Assembly (NCBI RefSeq): GCF_040412425.1
Contig: NC_089782.1
Location: 20,905,622 to 20,969,621, forward strand
Source of the DNA: Macrobrachium rosenbergii
Taxonomy: Eukaryota > Arthropoda > Malacostraca > Decapoda > Palaemonidae
Length of the DNA: 64,000 nucleotides
Direction of reading: 5' to 3'
The notes beneath the pieces are model-generated. The model made no database searches. It was not told the DNA's origin and saw nothing but the letters and a program-made list of their open reading frames with translations. Below, in pieces: positions 13,180 through 25,659 of the stretch (position 1 is its first letter; every line of letters starts with the position of its first letter). Made by a program: the position numbers and the translations under genes.

Positions 13180-14150
13180 TCACCAAGATTAGAGGCTGCA
13201 AACCATTGTGTTGAGTTCATGGTGAGCTGTCCTTTCACATATTGCAAACTAAACTAGGAATTCCATTTTCATTATTACCAGAAAAGGAATATATAAGGAT
13301 CAGTACCAATAGTCCTTTGCCGATAAGCTCACTTACATCAATATTTGTATTCACGGAAAGGGAGAGAAACCCTCTTTAGAGAAATGAGACTACCTTATTT
13401 CGCACAGGATTTGGATTATTAATAAGTTGCAGGTGTTTTGATTTGGTCCCGCAAAAAAAAAAAAAAAAAAAAAACGGGGAAAGGAAAGCCATTGTAAGTA
13501 TTAAAAATATCAACTTTTAATACTTGTCAATATATCATATCCAACCATTTAATTCTATATCGTTTTCATTTTTTACAAGGGGAACAGAATTTTCAGATCT
13601 CTATCGTAAGGTAGAGAGAAATCGTTGCATGCAAAACTGGAGCGTTTGTCTTGGGAAAAAGTAAAATTCTGTAATCACGTGCAGTAGTTAAAGATATCAC
13701 AGTTAGGAGAACAAATTTTCAAGATTATGGAAGAGGATGGCTGAGAGCTACTGAGGAAGGATCATGAATATGGTTAGTCTTCGAAAGCCATGTTGATCAT
13801 ATGGTTGAAAATCTAAAGATAGATCGGCGCACAAAATTGAAAGACCTTTTAGTTGGACTTCATATCAGTCCTTCAAGGTATTGAAAGACCCTATATTGGA
13901 CTTCATCTCGACCCTCTTTCGTAAGCACTGACGAGTTAACTACACAAATTTATTTTTGGTTATACGGGAAAGATTAAGCTAATCCTCATTCACCATTAAT
14001 CACTTCAGCCCCTGCCAAGTAAATATGAACGGTATTTAAAGATGAAGCTTACCATACTTAGATAAGTGCAGTTTAATGTTAAAAATGCAACACCATCTGT
14101 GTTTTTCTGATACTCAGTCTAATATTCTATAATTTAATGCAGTGAATACC
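13180..14150. other. No gene; A-tract at 13453-13474
   Basis: A run of about 22 A residues is the only clear simple-sequence feature. No coding or RNA feature is supported. Confidence 0.45.
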
Positions 14151-14284
14151 TCTTTGTGGTGGGCGAATAAGTTTATTGTGCATCAAGATACACACGTCCT
14201 CAGGGAGAGGGCCAGAATTCGACTCGCGGGCTAGGCGAAGCTGTGTTGGCAATTAACTGGTGGTTTGTCGACTACAGTAAGTTG

Positions 14285-14325
14285 CATCCTTGGTGGATAA
14301 GGGCTGGCGATAGTAGCCTTATCCT
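14285..14325. repeat. Small hairpin with echo at 44436-44455
   Basis: GGATAAGGGCT pairs with AGCCTTATCC across a 9-base loop. Its right half, GGCGATAGTAGCCTTATCC, resembles GGGGATAGCAACCTTATCCC at 44436-44455, which is itself a hairpin. This could be a shared dispersed repeat or coincidence. Confidence 0.4.
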
Positions 14326-14329
14326 GTGT

Positions 14330-16270
14330 TTAATATGTAAGACAAATACCATGAATAGACTATTGACCATGACTGTGACCATGTCCCAAAGAGAAGCAGT
14401 GCAAATCACTGACGTAAAATGATGGGTCCCAGGGAATATTTGATTCTGCATTGCTACTATTAATATATACCCCGTTTCAAGATAGTATATATAAAAAACA
14501 TACGATTCCTTTTTATTCTGGCACTTTGAACCTTAATATTTTTTTAGCTGTGTCGGAGGTAGGAAGCATTCCTTGATGTTTCTTTGATGCTTAAGAGTAG
14601 CCGATGCTTGGCGGCCCTCCCCCCATCATTGCCATTCGCCTGTTGGGATGTATATTTCAAATGGTCTCTTGTAGTCACAGTCTCACCCCCTGTCTTCTCG
14701 CTATCTCTGAATGCAGTCGCTTTTGTTAGGAATGCATGATCTCCGCTGCGTTTGCTCCTCTATAGCTATTCTCATCTTCGCGAGCTGGGAGCCGCCCAGA
14801 TAGGGGAGTCGCTATGGACTTGCAGGGAACTTCACTGGTCTTCAGGAAGAACGGGGAAGGGGCTAGACCGCCACATCCCCATTATGGGAAAGCATTTGTC
14901 GTTTGCTGAAGGAAAGAACATCTGTCATGAGCTTGCCTTTTTTACCTCTTATTTGGCTGCCTAAGGTACGCTATGATTCCAGTCATTCATCAGAAAAGAA
15001 ACTAATTCTTCAGTAATATTCATATATCTCGTCATTTTTTCGGCATCACTATTATTTTCTTATTATTACTGCCAAGAAGTGAAAGGAGCATACACATATG
15101 TATATAAACCATAAAAATAATGTAATGCGGAGCAGAATTAACTGACGAAATAATCCTGAGGTCAAATTTCAGATAGATTTCACAACCAACACTCCATAAT
15201 TTCTTGCGATCAATAGGAAAAAAATGTCATGGAAGCGATGCAAGAGGCTAAATCTTTTTGAATATGCAAGATGCAATGGCCGCGCAATCTGTAATCTTTT
15301 TGCATACTAGAGAATGAAATTTAACGCCGAGCTATACCAAAATCACCCAGTTTACTCTTGCCATGCCGTTATGTATTCCCGAAGTGACACTAAAAAGAAA
15401 GTGCAAAAATATTTATTCCGGTTGCCGTGGTATACCGCCTCTATTCTCAAACTAAATCCTCGAATGATCTTTTTTTTTTTTCCTGGAATTCTCTCAGTTT
15501 TTTCTGGGGTGCTTTGACGATCTCACTCAATGGCCGGGATTGGTTCTCTCATTAAATATTGGTCCTACGTGATGGTCTTTCTTGACGGTTTAGTTTGAAA
15601 AATCATTATCACCGCCAATGAAGGAAAAATACTGGAATGAGCAAGATCTTCCGGGAAATGTCACTGAAATGGAAATGCTGGCTTTAACACAGACTATGAG
15701 TGTATATTTATATCCGCATTTACTCATTAGAAATTTCTCCTTTCAGTTAGACTTTGCATTTACAAATGCCAAAAAAAAAGAGGCGTGTAAAGCAAGAGAA
15801 TATATTTCAGAGCTTCTGAGTATTTTAAGGTATAGCTTTGAGCTGACGCACGAGGATTTAATTGAAATCCCAGTCCGGTGTTCATGGCATAAATACGTAT
15901 AAGTAAACGGACGCACAGACGATAAAAGATGAAGATCTCCTTTCCTATCTAAACGTTGTTGAAGATGAGAAATGAGCAACAAAACGAGCGCAAAAGCTCT
16001 TACAAAAGAGGAATCCGAATAAATGAAAACACAAAAGCGAGATAAAGGACTCCAACGCAAAGTGATGCCCGCACATAAAATTACCGCCACAGATGAAACC
16101 GCGATTATATATCCACGTTTCAGAGGGAGTAATAATGCAAATATATGGCCGGCCATTAAGAGCAGAAGAGGAGATTAGGCGCCTACTTTCCCTCCATTCC
16201 AACCATTTTTAAGACCACGATTTTCCCTCTTCCCACTCTCGTAGTATTGCCGCTATTGAGTGCCTCATGA
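14330..16270. other. No supported gene
   Basis: Several medium frames lie here: 14752-14964 plus, 15314-15517 plus, 15618-15902 plus and the 137-codon 15743-16156 minus. The last two overlap on opposite strands and share their openness. None has a domain, splice-site context or repeat similarity that I can recognise. Confidence 0.4.
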
Positions 16271-16275
16271 GTCTG

Positions 16276-16335
16276 TCAATAGCTCAGAGATTAGGAACAC
16301 CCTCCCCCCCAGGTCGATTACTTCCAAATATATAT
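16276..16335 (+). repeat. Possible tRNA-like relic (weak)
   Basis: AATAGCTCAGAGATTAGG strongly resembles a tRNA D-arm/A box (TAGCTCAGTGGTTAG). An AGGTCGATTACTTCC string about 30 bp on resembles a B box with an insertion. The middle of the tRNA is too short, so at best this is a deleted tRNA-derived relic. Confidence 0.3.
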
Positions 16336-16640
16336 CGCTAAAATAGACCTTGTCTTCTAGCTTTTCTTTTGCGATGTAGGGAAACATCTTCCGTAGATTA
16401 GCTGATTAAAACTTTAGTTTTTGTGATTATTTTGTAATTACTTTTCGTCTTACCGCTTTCTGTTTCCCTTTTATCCATTCTTTTTGATTAATAAAACAAA
16501 AATGTAAACTTATCGAGGAATTTTTGAATGACAACAATACAGAAAGACTGAAAATTGAATGCATATGCTTATACTAGAAACAAACGATCGTGCATATTAT
16601 CTCTATAACTGGGGTACAAAGGGGAATACGCACTTGTAAT

Positions 16641-16766
16641 TTTACGGTTTAGTTCACATGCGTACACTATCATTGCACGGTTTAGTTCATATGTGTACAC
16701 ACTTATCATTGCACGGTTTAGTTCACATGTGTGCATACTTACCACTGCACGGTGTAGTTCACAGGT
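16641..16766. repeat. 33-36 bp tandem repeat, about 4 copies
   Basis: ACGGTTTAGTTCA recurs at 16644, 16677 and 16713, with a variant at 16749. Each copy is followed by CATGYGTRCA... and (TT)ATCATTGC. Copies differ by small indels. Confidence 0.9.
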
Positions 16767-16769
16767 TAA

Positions 16770-18820
16770 AAATAAGACAAGAACTCAATCATTTGCTGTG
16801 AAACACTGATGGTAAAAGGAGGTTTAAAGAAGTTTTTAATATAAAAAATTATATTGCATGCACACGAAAAGCTTGGAAGAAGAGGAAGTTATTTTAAAAT
16901 GGACGTGTTTAATAAAAAGAAAGTCTCTGGCAAGATCATTTCTTCAGGTTTGCCGTGTTGGTTAGCATTGCGAAGTTTACAACGAAAATCTCTGGAATAG
17001 CTAAAGCACATAAGTGTAGAAAACCTTGGATAATTGATTGACAAAAGAAAACGCTAATGCAAGGAACAGGAGAGACTAACTGTCAAAATTCAAAGAGTGA
17101 CGTAAGCATGAAATTTTCATTCCCGTTTAAATTGCATTTTTTTTTTTTGCTCGGTCTCCGATGAAGGTGATCAAGTTCTTAAGAGATCTGGCTCTATCCC
17201 TCTCTTTATATTAAATTTCAATTTGAGTTTACCATTTTAAATTATATAAATTTTTATGTGCTTTAAATATAGGACTAGATTAGTTTAATTTTTATGTAAT
17301 AAATGAAAATAGAACTTAATATCATGCTAAAATTTTTCAACCTCAGCGAGGAGCACATTCTTCTAATTAAATTACTGTTTGTTTGTGTGTGTGTGTGTGT
17401 GTGTGTGTTTTTGAAGGGTTATATATATTTTTTTTCTCCTTCCACTGAAAGTATTATGTTTTCATACATTCCCTTTATGTATTTGTATACAAAATGCAAA
17501 ATCATCTGTGGTTTTTTATTGAGGCCTGCCTTTCCTTTCTCATCCTTTTGTATGTCTTCTAACCAGCTTTGACCTACCCTCAGCAGAGCTGCCGACCTCT
17601 GTGCTAGCTTTTGCTAGCCAGACGAAAGGCATCTTATCCTTAACGTGTAATTGGTGAACCTCGGCTAAATAATTTTAATTATGGTTTCTCTTACTCCCTT
17701 CGTTAAATTTTAGGCCATCCAATCACTTTAAATTTAGCAGCTCCAACTCCCATTTTGAACTCTAACAACTTCCACCACGTCGTTCTTTAGTCTTTCCACC
17801 ATGAGCGTTTTCTAGGCGAATATTTTCCCCCTCATCCTTTTATATCTGCCACTCTCTGTCCACGTGCCTTTGCTACCCTGGTGCAGAGGCACCATGTGTA
17901 ATGATCGCTATGATGACAATAACCCCCTTTTTCCCACTTGATAATACTAATAATTAGAACATTTTTGTGTCAATTTATGACTTCACCTAAGCATCAGGAT
18001 ACTCGAGATAAGATGGAGTGACCTTGAAAAGGGCACTTGTACCTGTAAACAGATAGCCATTGCCTGGTTAGCATGCACTGAAGATTTATGAGAGTGGTAG
18101 ATAATTTTCTAAATATGAAGATTTTCTACATACGGGCATACACTTTTTCGAATATGACATACCTCATTTTTGACAAGCGTTGTTTATAATATTTCATGGT
18201 CTTTTGACAAATGAACAAAAGGAGCAAACGCAGCAGAATAGAATGAGGAGCTGACAGTGAAGGGCGAGGTCGTTTATTCAAAGGATCTGCAACAAGACGT
18301 AGTACTAAAGTGTTCAGATGGGAAGTTACCGGTTTAACGTTAATCCTGAAATCGGTTTTCATTAGAACTTTAATGTATTTCATTGGGCTGCTCTTAAAAA
18401 CTTCAGGATCAGGGTTTGGCCCTTTTGTGCAGGTTCCCGAATTGATTTACTTTCGTGTAAATTAAGGTAAAGATTTATCATTTGCTACATTTGACAATGG
18501 TGCTTCTTTATTTGGAACATCAGGATGCTTATAACGTTCATGTGCTATTTTTTTTTACACTGAATTACATATTAACGATTTATGTAGAATCCCTCCACTT
18601 AACCAAAATTTTAATCTGCCATTGATGCAGAAGGAAAATACATATGCTTGTTTAAATATAGTGAGCTTATATTTCTTTTTAATGCTTCTCAGCTGTAGCA
18701 GTCCAGAGTTTGCTGTAACATTTTGATTAATTACTCTTCGTCCTCTGATCCCAACTCCTACCCATTTACTAATCTCATTTTATTTTATTTTATCGTGTTA
18801 TATTTTATTGTCATATATGT
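16770..18820. other. No supported gene; short (TG)n at 17386-17408
   Basis: A TG run of about 11 units sits in a spurious plus frame. Stretch 17580-17900 has a somewhat higher GC content and an open feel on the minus strand, but I could not match it to any family. Confidence 0.4.
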
Positions 18821-19017
18821 TATTTTCTTTTATTATTTTTTGTGTCGGTTTTGTCTTTAGGAGATGGGTACATACGACCGTATGGTTATTGAATCGATGA
18901 AAACTTACGATTGCCCTATTTTCTTTTATTATTTTTTTGTCTGTCTTTTTTTCTTTTGGGGATGAGTACATACAGCCGTATAATTACTGAATCGGTGAAA
19001 ACTTATGATTGCCCTTT
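18821..19017. repeat. Tandem duplication, 97-bp unit, two copies
   Basis: Copies start ATTTTCTTTTATTATTTTTT at about 18822 and 18918. Both contain GTACATAC.(A)CCGTAT, TGAATCG.TGAAAACTTA and GATTGCCCT. The array lies immediately 3' of the minus-strand RTE-like relic at 19020-19440 and is probably its duplicated 3' tail. Confidence 0.85.
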
Positions 19018-19019
19018 TT

Positions 19020-19440
19020 AAGGTCATGCCATTTTACCTAGACCCTCTTGAACTTCTTTTCATGCCCCATGGTACGCTATTATTTCCAGCAATATCGGTC
19101 ATGCTGTCATCTGTAATCATAATCAGTAATGTAGTTCAATGCCGTACTACATTTACGGTCTGACCTCTCCTTTCCAATATAAAGGCCAGTTTTGTGTTAA
19201 TGTAAAAGCAAATTTCATTGTCGAACTTCCCTTCAGGTATCAGTTCGTATTCGTAATTCAAGTGTGACCTTAGGATGTATGTGTTCATTTGTTATTCTTT
19301 AAATTTTATATTTTCACCTTTCTGACACCCCTCTCCAAGTTGCTGCCGATGCATCCGTATGCTTTATCGTCAGCATACAGCCATACATATTTCAATACTT
19401 AACGTAAAGTTAATGTCATATCATTTTTCACAATCTTTAA
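19020..19440 (-). mobile_element. RTE-like LINE 3' end (degenerate)
   Basis: On the minus strand a frame at about 19330-19390 reads WLYADDKAYG. YADD is the reverse-transcriptase catalytic box, and it is followed by an N-L-E-R segment typical of RTE-type elements. Downstream at about 19140-19175 the nucleotide string GGTCAGACCGTAAATGTAGT fits the VRPAMLYG-E box of RTE elements with two in-frame losses. Nearer the 3' end (about 19030-19070) AAGTTCAAGAGGGTCTAGG fits the basic GR-PRGRPK-W motif. Order and spacing agree with a RTE reverse-transcriptase C-terminus. Stops and frameshifts make it non-functional, and the endonuclease is missing. It differs from the other LINE relics here, which have a different post-RT sequence. 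Confidence 0.6.
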
Positions 19441-21050
19441 ATTACGTAATACGCAACAATATGCTTATGGATACTTGGTGAAGTGCAGCCTGCTTCCAAT
19501 ATAATGTTCAATGTCTGGTTTAATCTTACAAGACTATCGCATGTGCCCCTACATATGTCAGAGGGACTTAGGACGTATTTTTTTAATGTTATAATACTTT
19601 TGTCTTCTCACAGTGTTAATTAGGATGAGCTCATATTTTACTTACACTTTGCTTACGCCATGTTTCTGTTAGAATACTTTTCTAGAGTTAATCTAGAACA
19701 GTTATTAAACTTTCATATTCAAGAATCTTTCACGTGCGTTGAATAACAATTCCCACTCTCTTCGAAATATCTTTTCCTTTCACCATGCGTTGTGGGTAGC
19801 ATTGATGACCGTAGCCTTACTTCTAAGAACTGTTACTTCCACTCTCAGCTGACAGCATTTCCATTTGCGAGAATTTTGTGACAAATTTTTGTGTATATAT
19901 ATTGCAGACAGTATGATTAATTAGATGACAGGGTTTATGAATTTACATGCGATGTTCATCAGTGTTATTGATGTCTTCTCCATCTTAATAACAGGCCTAT
20001 CATTATCGCCTCCAACACCGTGCGACGCCCAAGGGGCTCTGTGAAATCCCATATGTATTCCCTGTAATGCATCTTCCTAGATTCTTCACTCATCTCCATC
20101 CTAACCCCAACCCACCCCCACAGTTCTCATCCAAGTATCTCTGGGTCTTGGAGTACTTTTGGTCCCATTAGAAAAATAGCAATTATTTCATCACAGTTGA
20201 CACGTCTTATGTGGCTGGTATTTTGTTCAGAGTAGTTTCCAAATGTTAATGTAGCATGCTGTTTAATCTTGAATGTTGATTATGTGTATCCGTGTCTTTA
20301 ACATATGATTATCCTGCATAGAGTGATAACTATTGATGTTGATTGTAATAGTGTGTTTCTTATCAATAATTTCTCTTGTTTTTCAAGAGCCCGCGGCTTA
20401 ACGCGAAAAAAATAACACTCTTAGATTGTTTAGTGATAAACCATATTTTGTTATTTCGTTGTTTGTTAGAGTCACTTGCATTCAAGTTTTTATTCCTTAA
20501 AATAACTGTATATTTATTAACACACTTCTGCACGTGAAATAGTCCAACACATTTTAGAGCATAGAGCTGTTGTTTGCTTAATATACTGACACACCTTTGC
20601 CTCTAGACCTAACCGGACCCGTCATGCGATATCTTGTTCCCTGCGCGTCTTTTTCCCCGCGTAAGCCGTCATTATTGGACAACCATTCATACCAAAAGAC
20701 CTATGAATACCGCATTAGACGCTCCATTTGTTGTCATTCATCCCGAAGTCTGAAGTTTAATATAGCAGATGATGGATACTCGTTTTTCATCCTTTTTGAG
20801 TAGAACAAACACCTCCCACCTTTGGATGGCGAAATCAGCGAAAGTGGTCCTTGTGTGTGAGCGGTGATGATTCAGTCACATTTGTTAGGTTTGTGGATCG
20901 TCCAGGCCTGCTGCTCATCAGTCCACCTCGCTGTAAACGAGTAGCAGCGTTTGCTAAGGCGAGAAAAAGTTCTGAGAAACCGGAAGAAATATATACATAA
21001 ATTATACACACGACTTTGAATATTCATACCAAATAAACCAAGGAAGCTCT
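19441..21050. other. No recognisable feature
   Basis: No repeats or coding frames with recognisable motifs. The 68-codon frame at 20597-20803 is unidentified. Confidence 0.4.
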
Positions 21051-21179
21051 TAATATCGAATTCACTCCGTATCTAGCCCAAAAGCCATAGGTTCTAAACC
21101 TGTTCTGGGGTGATGCATTTACCTTGTATAATTCTATTTGGGTGTAAGTTATACACAAGGCAAAGTGAATTCGATATTA
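21051..21179. repeat. 16-bp perfect inverted repeat bounding a 97-bp core
   Basis: TAATATCGAATTCACT at 21051-21066 is exactly mirrored by AGTGAATTCGATATTA at 21164-21179. The core contains GGTTCTAAACC (about 21090), one base off the Pol III B-box consensus. This could be a small MITE or the 5' part of a tRNA-derived repeat. Confidence 0.75.
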
Positions 21180-22064
21180 GGTGACATAATGTGTGTGAAT
21201 ATACATGCATATACAGACACTCAGGCGTGCTCACATACATAAACACACACGCACGCACTCACTCACTCACACACATAAATATGTGGGTATTTATGTATAT
21301 ACAAAAGCACACACGCATATATATACACATATATTAAAAAGTATATGTACCTCCTTTGATCTTGCGGTCAGTGATATGTGGAAATATTTAAATGAATATT
21401 GTGCGCAGAGTTCATCGAACTTCAATCTTGACACAAGGGTTACTCTGTGCGGCAACCGCAATTATTGAAAAATTCACCTCAAATTATACTGTACCCGCAA
21501 CCTTTCTTGTTGATGGTAAAACACTATAATAAAACGGTGTTGATTTCCCTCATGAACGTTGGATCTTTAAAGGCATTGTATAAATACATTGAAAAGTTAA
21601 CAATTGATAATGGTTTATACTTCCATATAATTTTGCTTTGTTGTTATATATTATTTTGGTGCTCTTCAAGAGAATGAAAGCGTTTTGCATGCAGAAACAT
21701 CTTCCGAATCTTTCATACTGAAAACTTTAGGCATGGAAAATCCCTCCTAAATTTTTACGTCGTAAGAATAAAAGAACAAAAAGAAAGACGCGCTATACAA
21801 CAGCAATATTGTATTTCCTGCAATGAACGCAGTGACGTTGTCTTTTGCAAATTCAAATGAAAATCATTTACGTTTCGAAAATGTAAATTTATATGTATAG
21901 ACGATCAGCGAAATCCCAAATAGCGCTCCCAAATGTAATCAAGCTTTCGCGCGGCGGCAAACTTTTGCCCACTGATAATTCCAGCGACCGGAATATGTCT
22001 GGCGAGAACAACAGAGTCCCCCGTGAAAATGGTGGAAAATGATCTTCTAATCCTAGTTAATTAG
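21180..22064. other. No supported gene
   Basis: Contains short CA/TA runs near 21241-21340. Two overlapping plus frames (21205-21468, 21447-21677) show no domain; the first is partly CA-repeat derived. Confidence 0.4.
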
Positions 22065-22065
22065 A

Positions 22066-22448
22066 GTAAATGTAATCCAGGCTCTAAAAGGGATTTCATT
22101 AGAGGTATCCAGCTTAGGCGAGCAAAACTAAGATTATCTCTAAAAACAGGCACATTTGAAACGCATCCGGGACTATTTTCGGACTCGTTTTCGGCAGGGA
22201 TTAATATTGTTGGCCCCAGAATTTGGTTGAATGAAGCAATCAACTTTTCAATGGGTGCAATGGATGGGTTGCAATATGATTATACTTTTATGCCTCCTCA
22301 AATAGATCCTCGGATTCAAAAGAAGACAAAAAACATTAAGAGCATCGAATTGAAAGACGTGTGTATTAAGGACGATGGAAAAAGACAAGGTAAAGCCTTT
22401 GAACCTGTTTCCGAATTATTCCCTAAATATAACATCGCCGAGGAATAA
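22066..22448 (+). other. Unidentified 127-codon open frame; possible exon
   Basis: The plus frame is open from just after a TAG at about 22063 to the TAA at 22446-22448, with the first ATG at 22227. It translates into a compositionally normal protein sequence, with GINIVGPRIWLNEAINFSMG in the middle and a Lys-rich C-terminal third ending FPKYNIAEE. It is free of simple repeats, unlike almost every other frame of this size in the window. An acceptor-like AG (TTAATTAG, or TGTAATCCAG) lies at its upstream edge. I do not recognise a family, and a minus-strand frame overlaps its 5' half. It may be a terminal exon, a transposon fragment or chance. Confidence 0.3.
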
Positions 22449-22755
22449 GGTGGTGATTAAAAACTGTTCGAGGTAACGGCAATATCTGTTTAACGGTAGA
22501 ATACATATTGTGTATGTATTTATGTATATTAACATCTATGCCAAAGTGCATCTGATTTAGTTTACCGCAGAAATACACACACATGCACTCACACACACAA
22601 ACATACACACATATAATATACATGTGTGTGTGTGTGTGGTTATAATGTGTGTGACTATAGACTTCTAAAATGTGTATATAAATTTATTCATATTATATAT
22701 TCTACCTGGTTAAATAGATATATCTGTTAACTTATTTTACGTTATGCTATAAGTG
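22449..22755. other. No gene; short CA/TG runs
   Basis: Short CA-rich and TG-rich runs at about 22570-22640. Nothing else was seen. Confidence 0.5.
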
Positions 22756-22891
<136 letters not shown>

Positions 22892-23236
22892 GCCATATCT
22901 TGTAGGAGAGATGGCGCTGAAGAAAAACACGAGGCTGTACTAATGTCACATTGATACTATAACTTACCACCATTTGTTCAAAAAAGTTCCAAAACAGTAG
23001 CCTATTCACACACCTACACAGAGGGGCATAAAAGGCAATGTGTGTTGAACCCTCTTAACATTATTGCTACTCCATCCATCTGTCTTGCATATAATTGCAT
23101 TTCCTGAATATTACAGCCCTCCTTTCTAGTACCTCTTTCATACCACCTTTCCACCATTTCAGCTTTTCTCACGTTCCATTTACTACACAAAACGATTGAT
23201 CTCAACATCTGTAATCTTCTGAACTATCTTTTACCT

Positions 23237-23461
23237 TTAACAGTCCACAGTTCTCGTCCATAGAGGAAATTTTCTAAGCAATCCATTCAGTAATTCATGC
23301 CCGGCTTCCATAGACACTCCAAGTCTCTTCCCATTCTTTTGCATTGTTGCACCTGTTTTGTAAATCACCCCGTCTCTCACCTTACTATAATCTTTTATAA
23401 TTACTCCCAAATATCTGTACGAATTATCCACTTCTGTTTCTATTCTTTCACTATTCTCCAA
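23237..23461 (-). pseudogene. Post-palm (thumb/FKYLG) fragment of LINE relic 1
   Basis: A 74-residue frame contains SYRYLGVIIKD and a following basic, helix-rich stretch (MQKNGKRLGVSMEAGHELLN). This matches the region after the catalytic box in this LINE family, normally ending in a YG-ETW box, here changed to WTRT. Confidence 0.8.
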
Positions 23462-23704
23462 CTTTGTAGCTCACGGTTAACCTTCGTAACCTTATTTTTG
23501 CACACATTCCCTCAATTTTCTCCTTCGCCTAACGCTATCAAAATCTTCTATTGGCCCTCAATTATTCTTCCATCTTCAAAATCAATACGGTATCATTTGC
23601 AAATATCAGCCATTCCAGATTTCATTTACAGTCCACTTTCTTTTTCTACATCTTTATGCTTTCATTTACTATTCTTTCTCTTATATCTCACTCCTATAAA
23701 CATA

Positions 23705-23932
23705 TTATACAATACTGAGAAACATGACACACCATTTTCTCAGACAAACATTTACACCAAGCCAGTTATTCGCCATTCTAGGTATTGTAATGCGGGTTTC
23801 ACTTGCATCATAAAAGCTTTTAATTGCTCTAAACAACTCATTTTTAATATATGCCTTACAGTATTCAACAATCTCTTCATGGCTCTCAGTTAATTCTGTT
23901 TTTGGCTTTTTCTGGGTCCAGCTATGCCACAC
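23705..23932 (-). pseudogene. Reverse-transcriptase palm fragment of LINE relic 1
   Basis: A 75-residue frame carries MNEL-like KNELFRAIKSFYDASETRI, then NNWLGVNVCLRKWCVMF. The latter matches the family consensus W-GV-VGLRQGCVMSPWLF, with RQ-G lost. It is the longest uninterrupted reverse-transcriptase piece in this copy. Confidence 0.8.
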
Positions 23933-24137
23933 AGTTTTTGTCCTTTATCTTCTAACTTTTCACAAAACTGTTTCAAAATGAACGGTTGATCGACACCCGC
24001 TTTCGCAAATCCCATTGTTCTTTCCATATCAGTCAGTAACATTATTCCAGCATAATTCTGTCAGTTTCCTTAAACTTTAATTCTCATGCAAAGGAACAAT
24101 TATTCAAGTCATCGACCTCACAAAACCTTTCTATCAT

Positions 24138-24257
<120 letters not shown>

Positions 24258-24259
24258 CA

Positions 24260-25655
24260 TAAAATATCTAAAAAAACTAGTCAACATCTCAATCATGACA
24301 TCACCACTGAACCGCAGCACCAAACTGTTAATCCCATGAACTCATGTGTCTTTCCATTCTTCAAGCTCTTAATTGGTTTGTCAGCAAGTTTTTTGGTTGA
24401 GATGAGTCTACTAGCCCCCACCCCCTATTTTTTCTTACCCCAGTAGATGGCACAAAATCATCTGGGTTGATTCAGCATTTTTCTTCAGCTTTAATATTCC
24501 CCCTTCACCTCTGTAAAGGAGGGGTGGTTCCACACTTCAGTACTATAAAGGAGGGTTGGGTTAATGCTCTATTTGTGACTTCTTTTCCCCTGTCCAAAAA
24601 TTTAAGCCTGCGATTGCACTATCCGATTCCTGATAAACATATTTCCCATATCTGTGGTAATATTGTGTTAAAAACAATTGCCATTGAATGGTTCAGTCTG
24701 TTTGATCTTTTGAATTTATTCAACACAAAAAATGGAAATTTAATGTTCGTTACGCAAAATCGAACCCTGAATAAGCCGTAAATAACTAAACTGTTCTGAA
24801 GATAACGCATAATATTGCAATCAATAAAGAGTACTGCCAATAAATGCCATCCAGCAGAGTTTAGTAACCAAAATACATATTAAAAAAATTTTGTCATTAG
24901 GAAAACATGATCGTGAAGATTTTCTGATACGACAATTCAACTGTAGGTATCTCTCTAATGCACTGTTAAGTACGGAAGATAGTTTTAGTTTCGTGACCCC
25001 AGAAAATCTGAATTACTCAGCCGACTAACATTTCTTGGTCTTAAAACCCATCGAAATTAATCTGCATTAATGAGGATGTGCGTTGTACGTCTCTTTTCTC
25101 TACATCTGATTGATCCACGCTGCCGACCAATTACTGCATCATAATTCTCTTCTCATTCAACTCCGCTTTGTCACCCTATGTTTTAAGGTATAAGAAAGCA
25201 AAGGAATAAAGCTAACATTAGTTCTACCTTCGTAATCCTGAGTATGAAAGACACAGTCAAAAAACACTAAACAAAACATGATAGCGATCGTAGCTTGCTG
25301 GCTGTGAACTAATAGGAGTTCTGGACGAATACATCAGTATCTTACAGAAGATGTGAAGGGTAAACTTGCCTCTTCTGAAAACTAGAAAAACACAAAAACT
25401 GCCCAGTCTCCATGGACAGAGAAGAAAACTTTAAGACAGTTCTAAGAAAGGAAATATTGATACTGTCGTATTTAAACTCCTTTTATTATTTCCACCAACG
25501 AAAATACTGAATAGCTATGGAGACAAAACATCTTTGCCAGAGGTCCGCTTTTTACTCGCTATCTTCAGAATCTAAAACAACTTCATTTTACTCATGAAAC
25601 TTCTAATAGCCTACAGCAAAGTGCCGTCAGCACTATCATCTTCCACATTATATCT
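24260..25655. other. No supported gene
   Basis: Two opposing frames (24467-24781 plus, 24619-24840 minus) overlap and have no domain I recognise. The motif TAAAGGAGGG(T) is repeated twice at about 24516-24556. No other repeat was seen. Confidence 0.4.
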
Positions 25656-25659
25656 TTTA

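Larger units (their letters stand above)
23010..24015 (-). mobile_element. LINE family A relic 1: reverse transcriptase and C-terminus
   Basis: Minus-strand motifs occur in the correct order for a non-LTR reverse transcriptase. GFAKAGVDQPFILKQFCEKL (about 24012-23952) corresponds to the family box GF(R)xGxGCVDQIF-LKQ. ELFRAIKSFYDASETRI (about 23840-23790) is the finger/palm linker. WLIFANDTVLI (about 23614-23582) is the (F/Y)ADD box, with the first catalytic Asp changed to Asn. YRYLGVIIKD (about 23420-23390) is the thumb-side FKYLG motif. The C-terminal frame 23014-23208 includes LRSIVLCSKWNVRKAE, the usual post-RT basic segment. Frames change several times and no endonuclease is left, so this is a dead 5'-truncated copy. 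A (TA)n tract lies close upstream and another close downstream. Confidence 0.85.

Noticed and set aside
15743..16156. 137-codon minus frame with hydrophobic N-terminus, considered as a membrane protein
   Set aside because: No family match, overlapped by another frame on the plus strand, and no splice or promoter context.
23297..23893. 198-codon plus-strand frame, the longest in the window
   Set aside because: It is the antisense of LINE relic 1; the minus strand carries the recognisable RT motifs.
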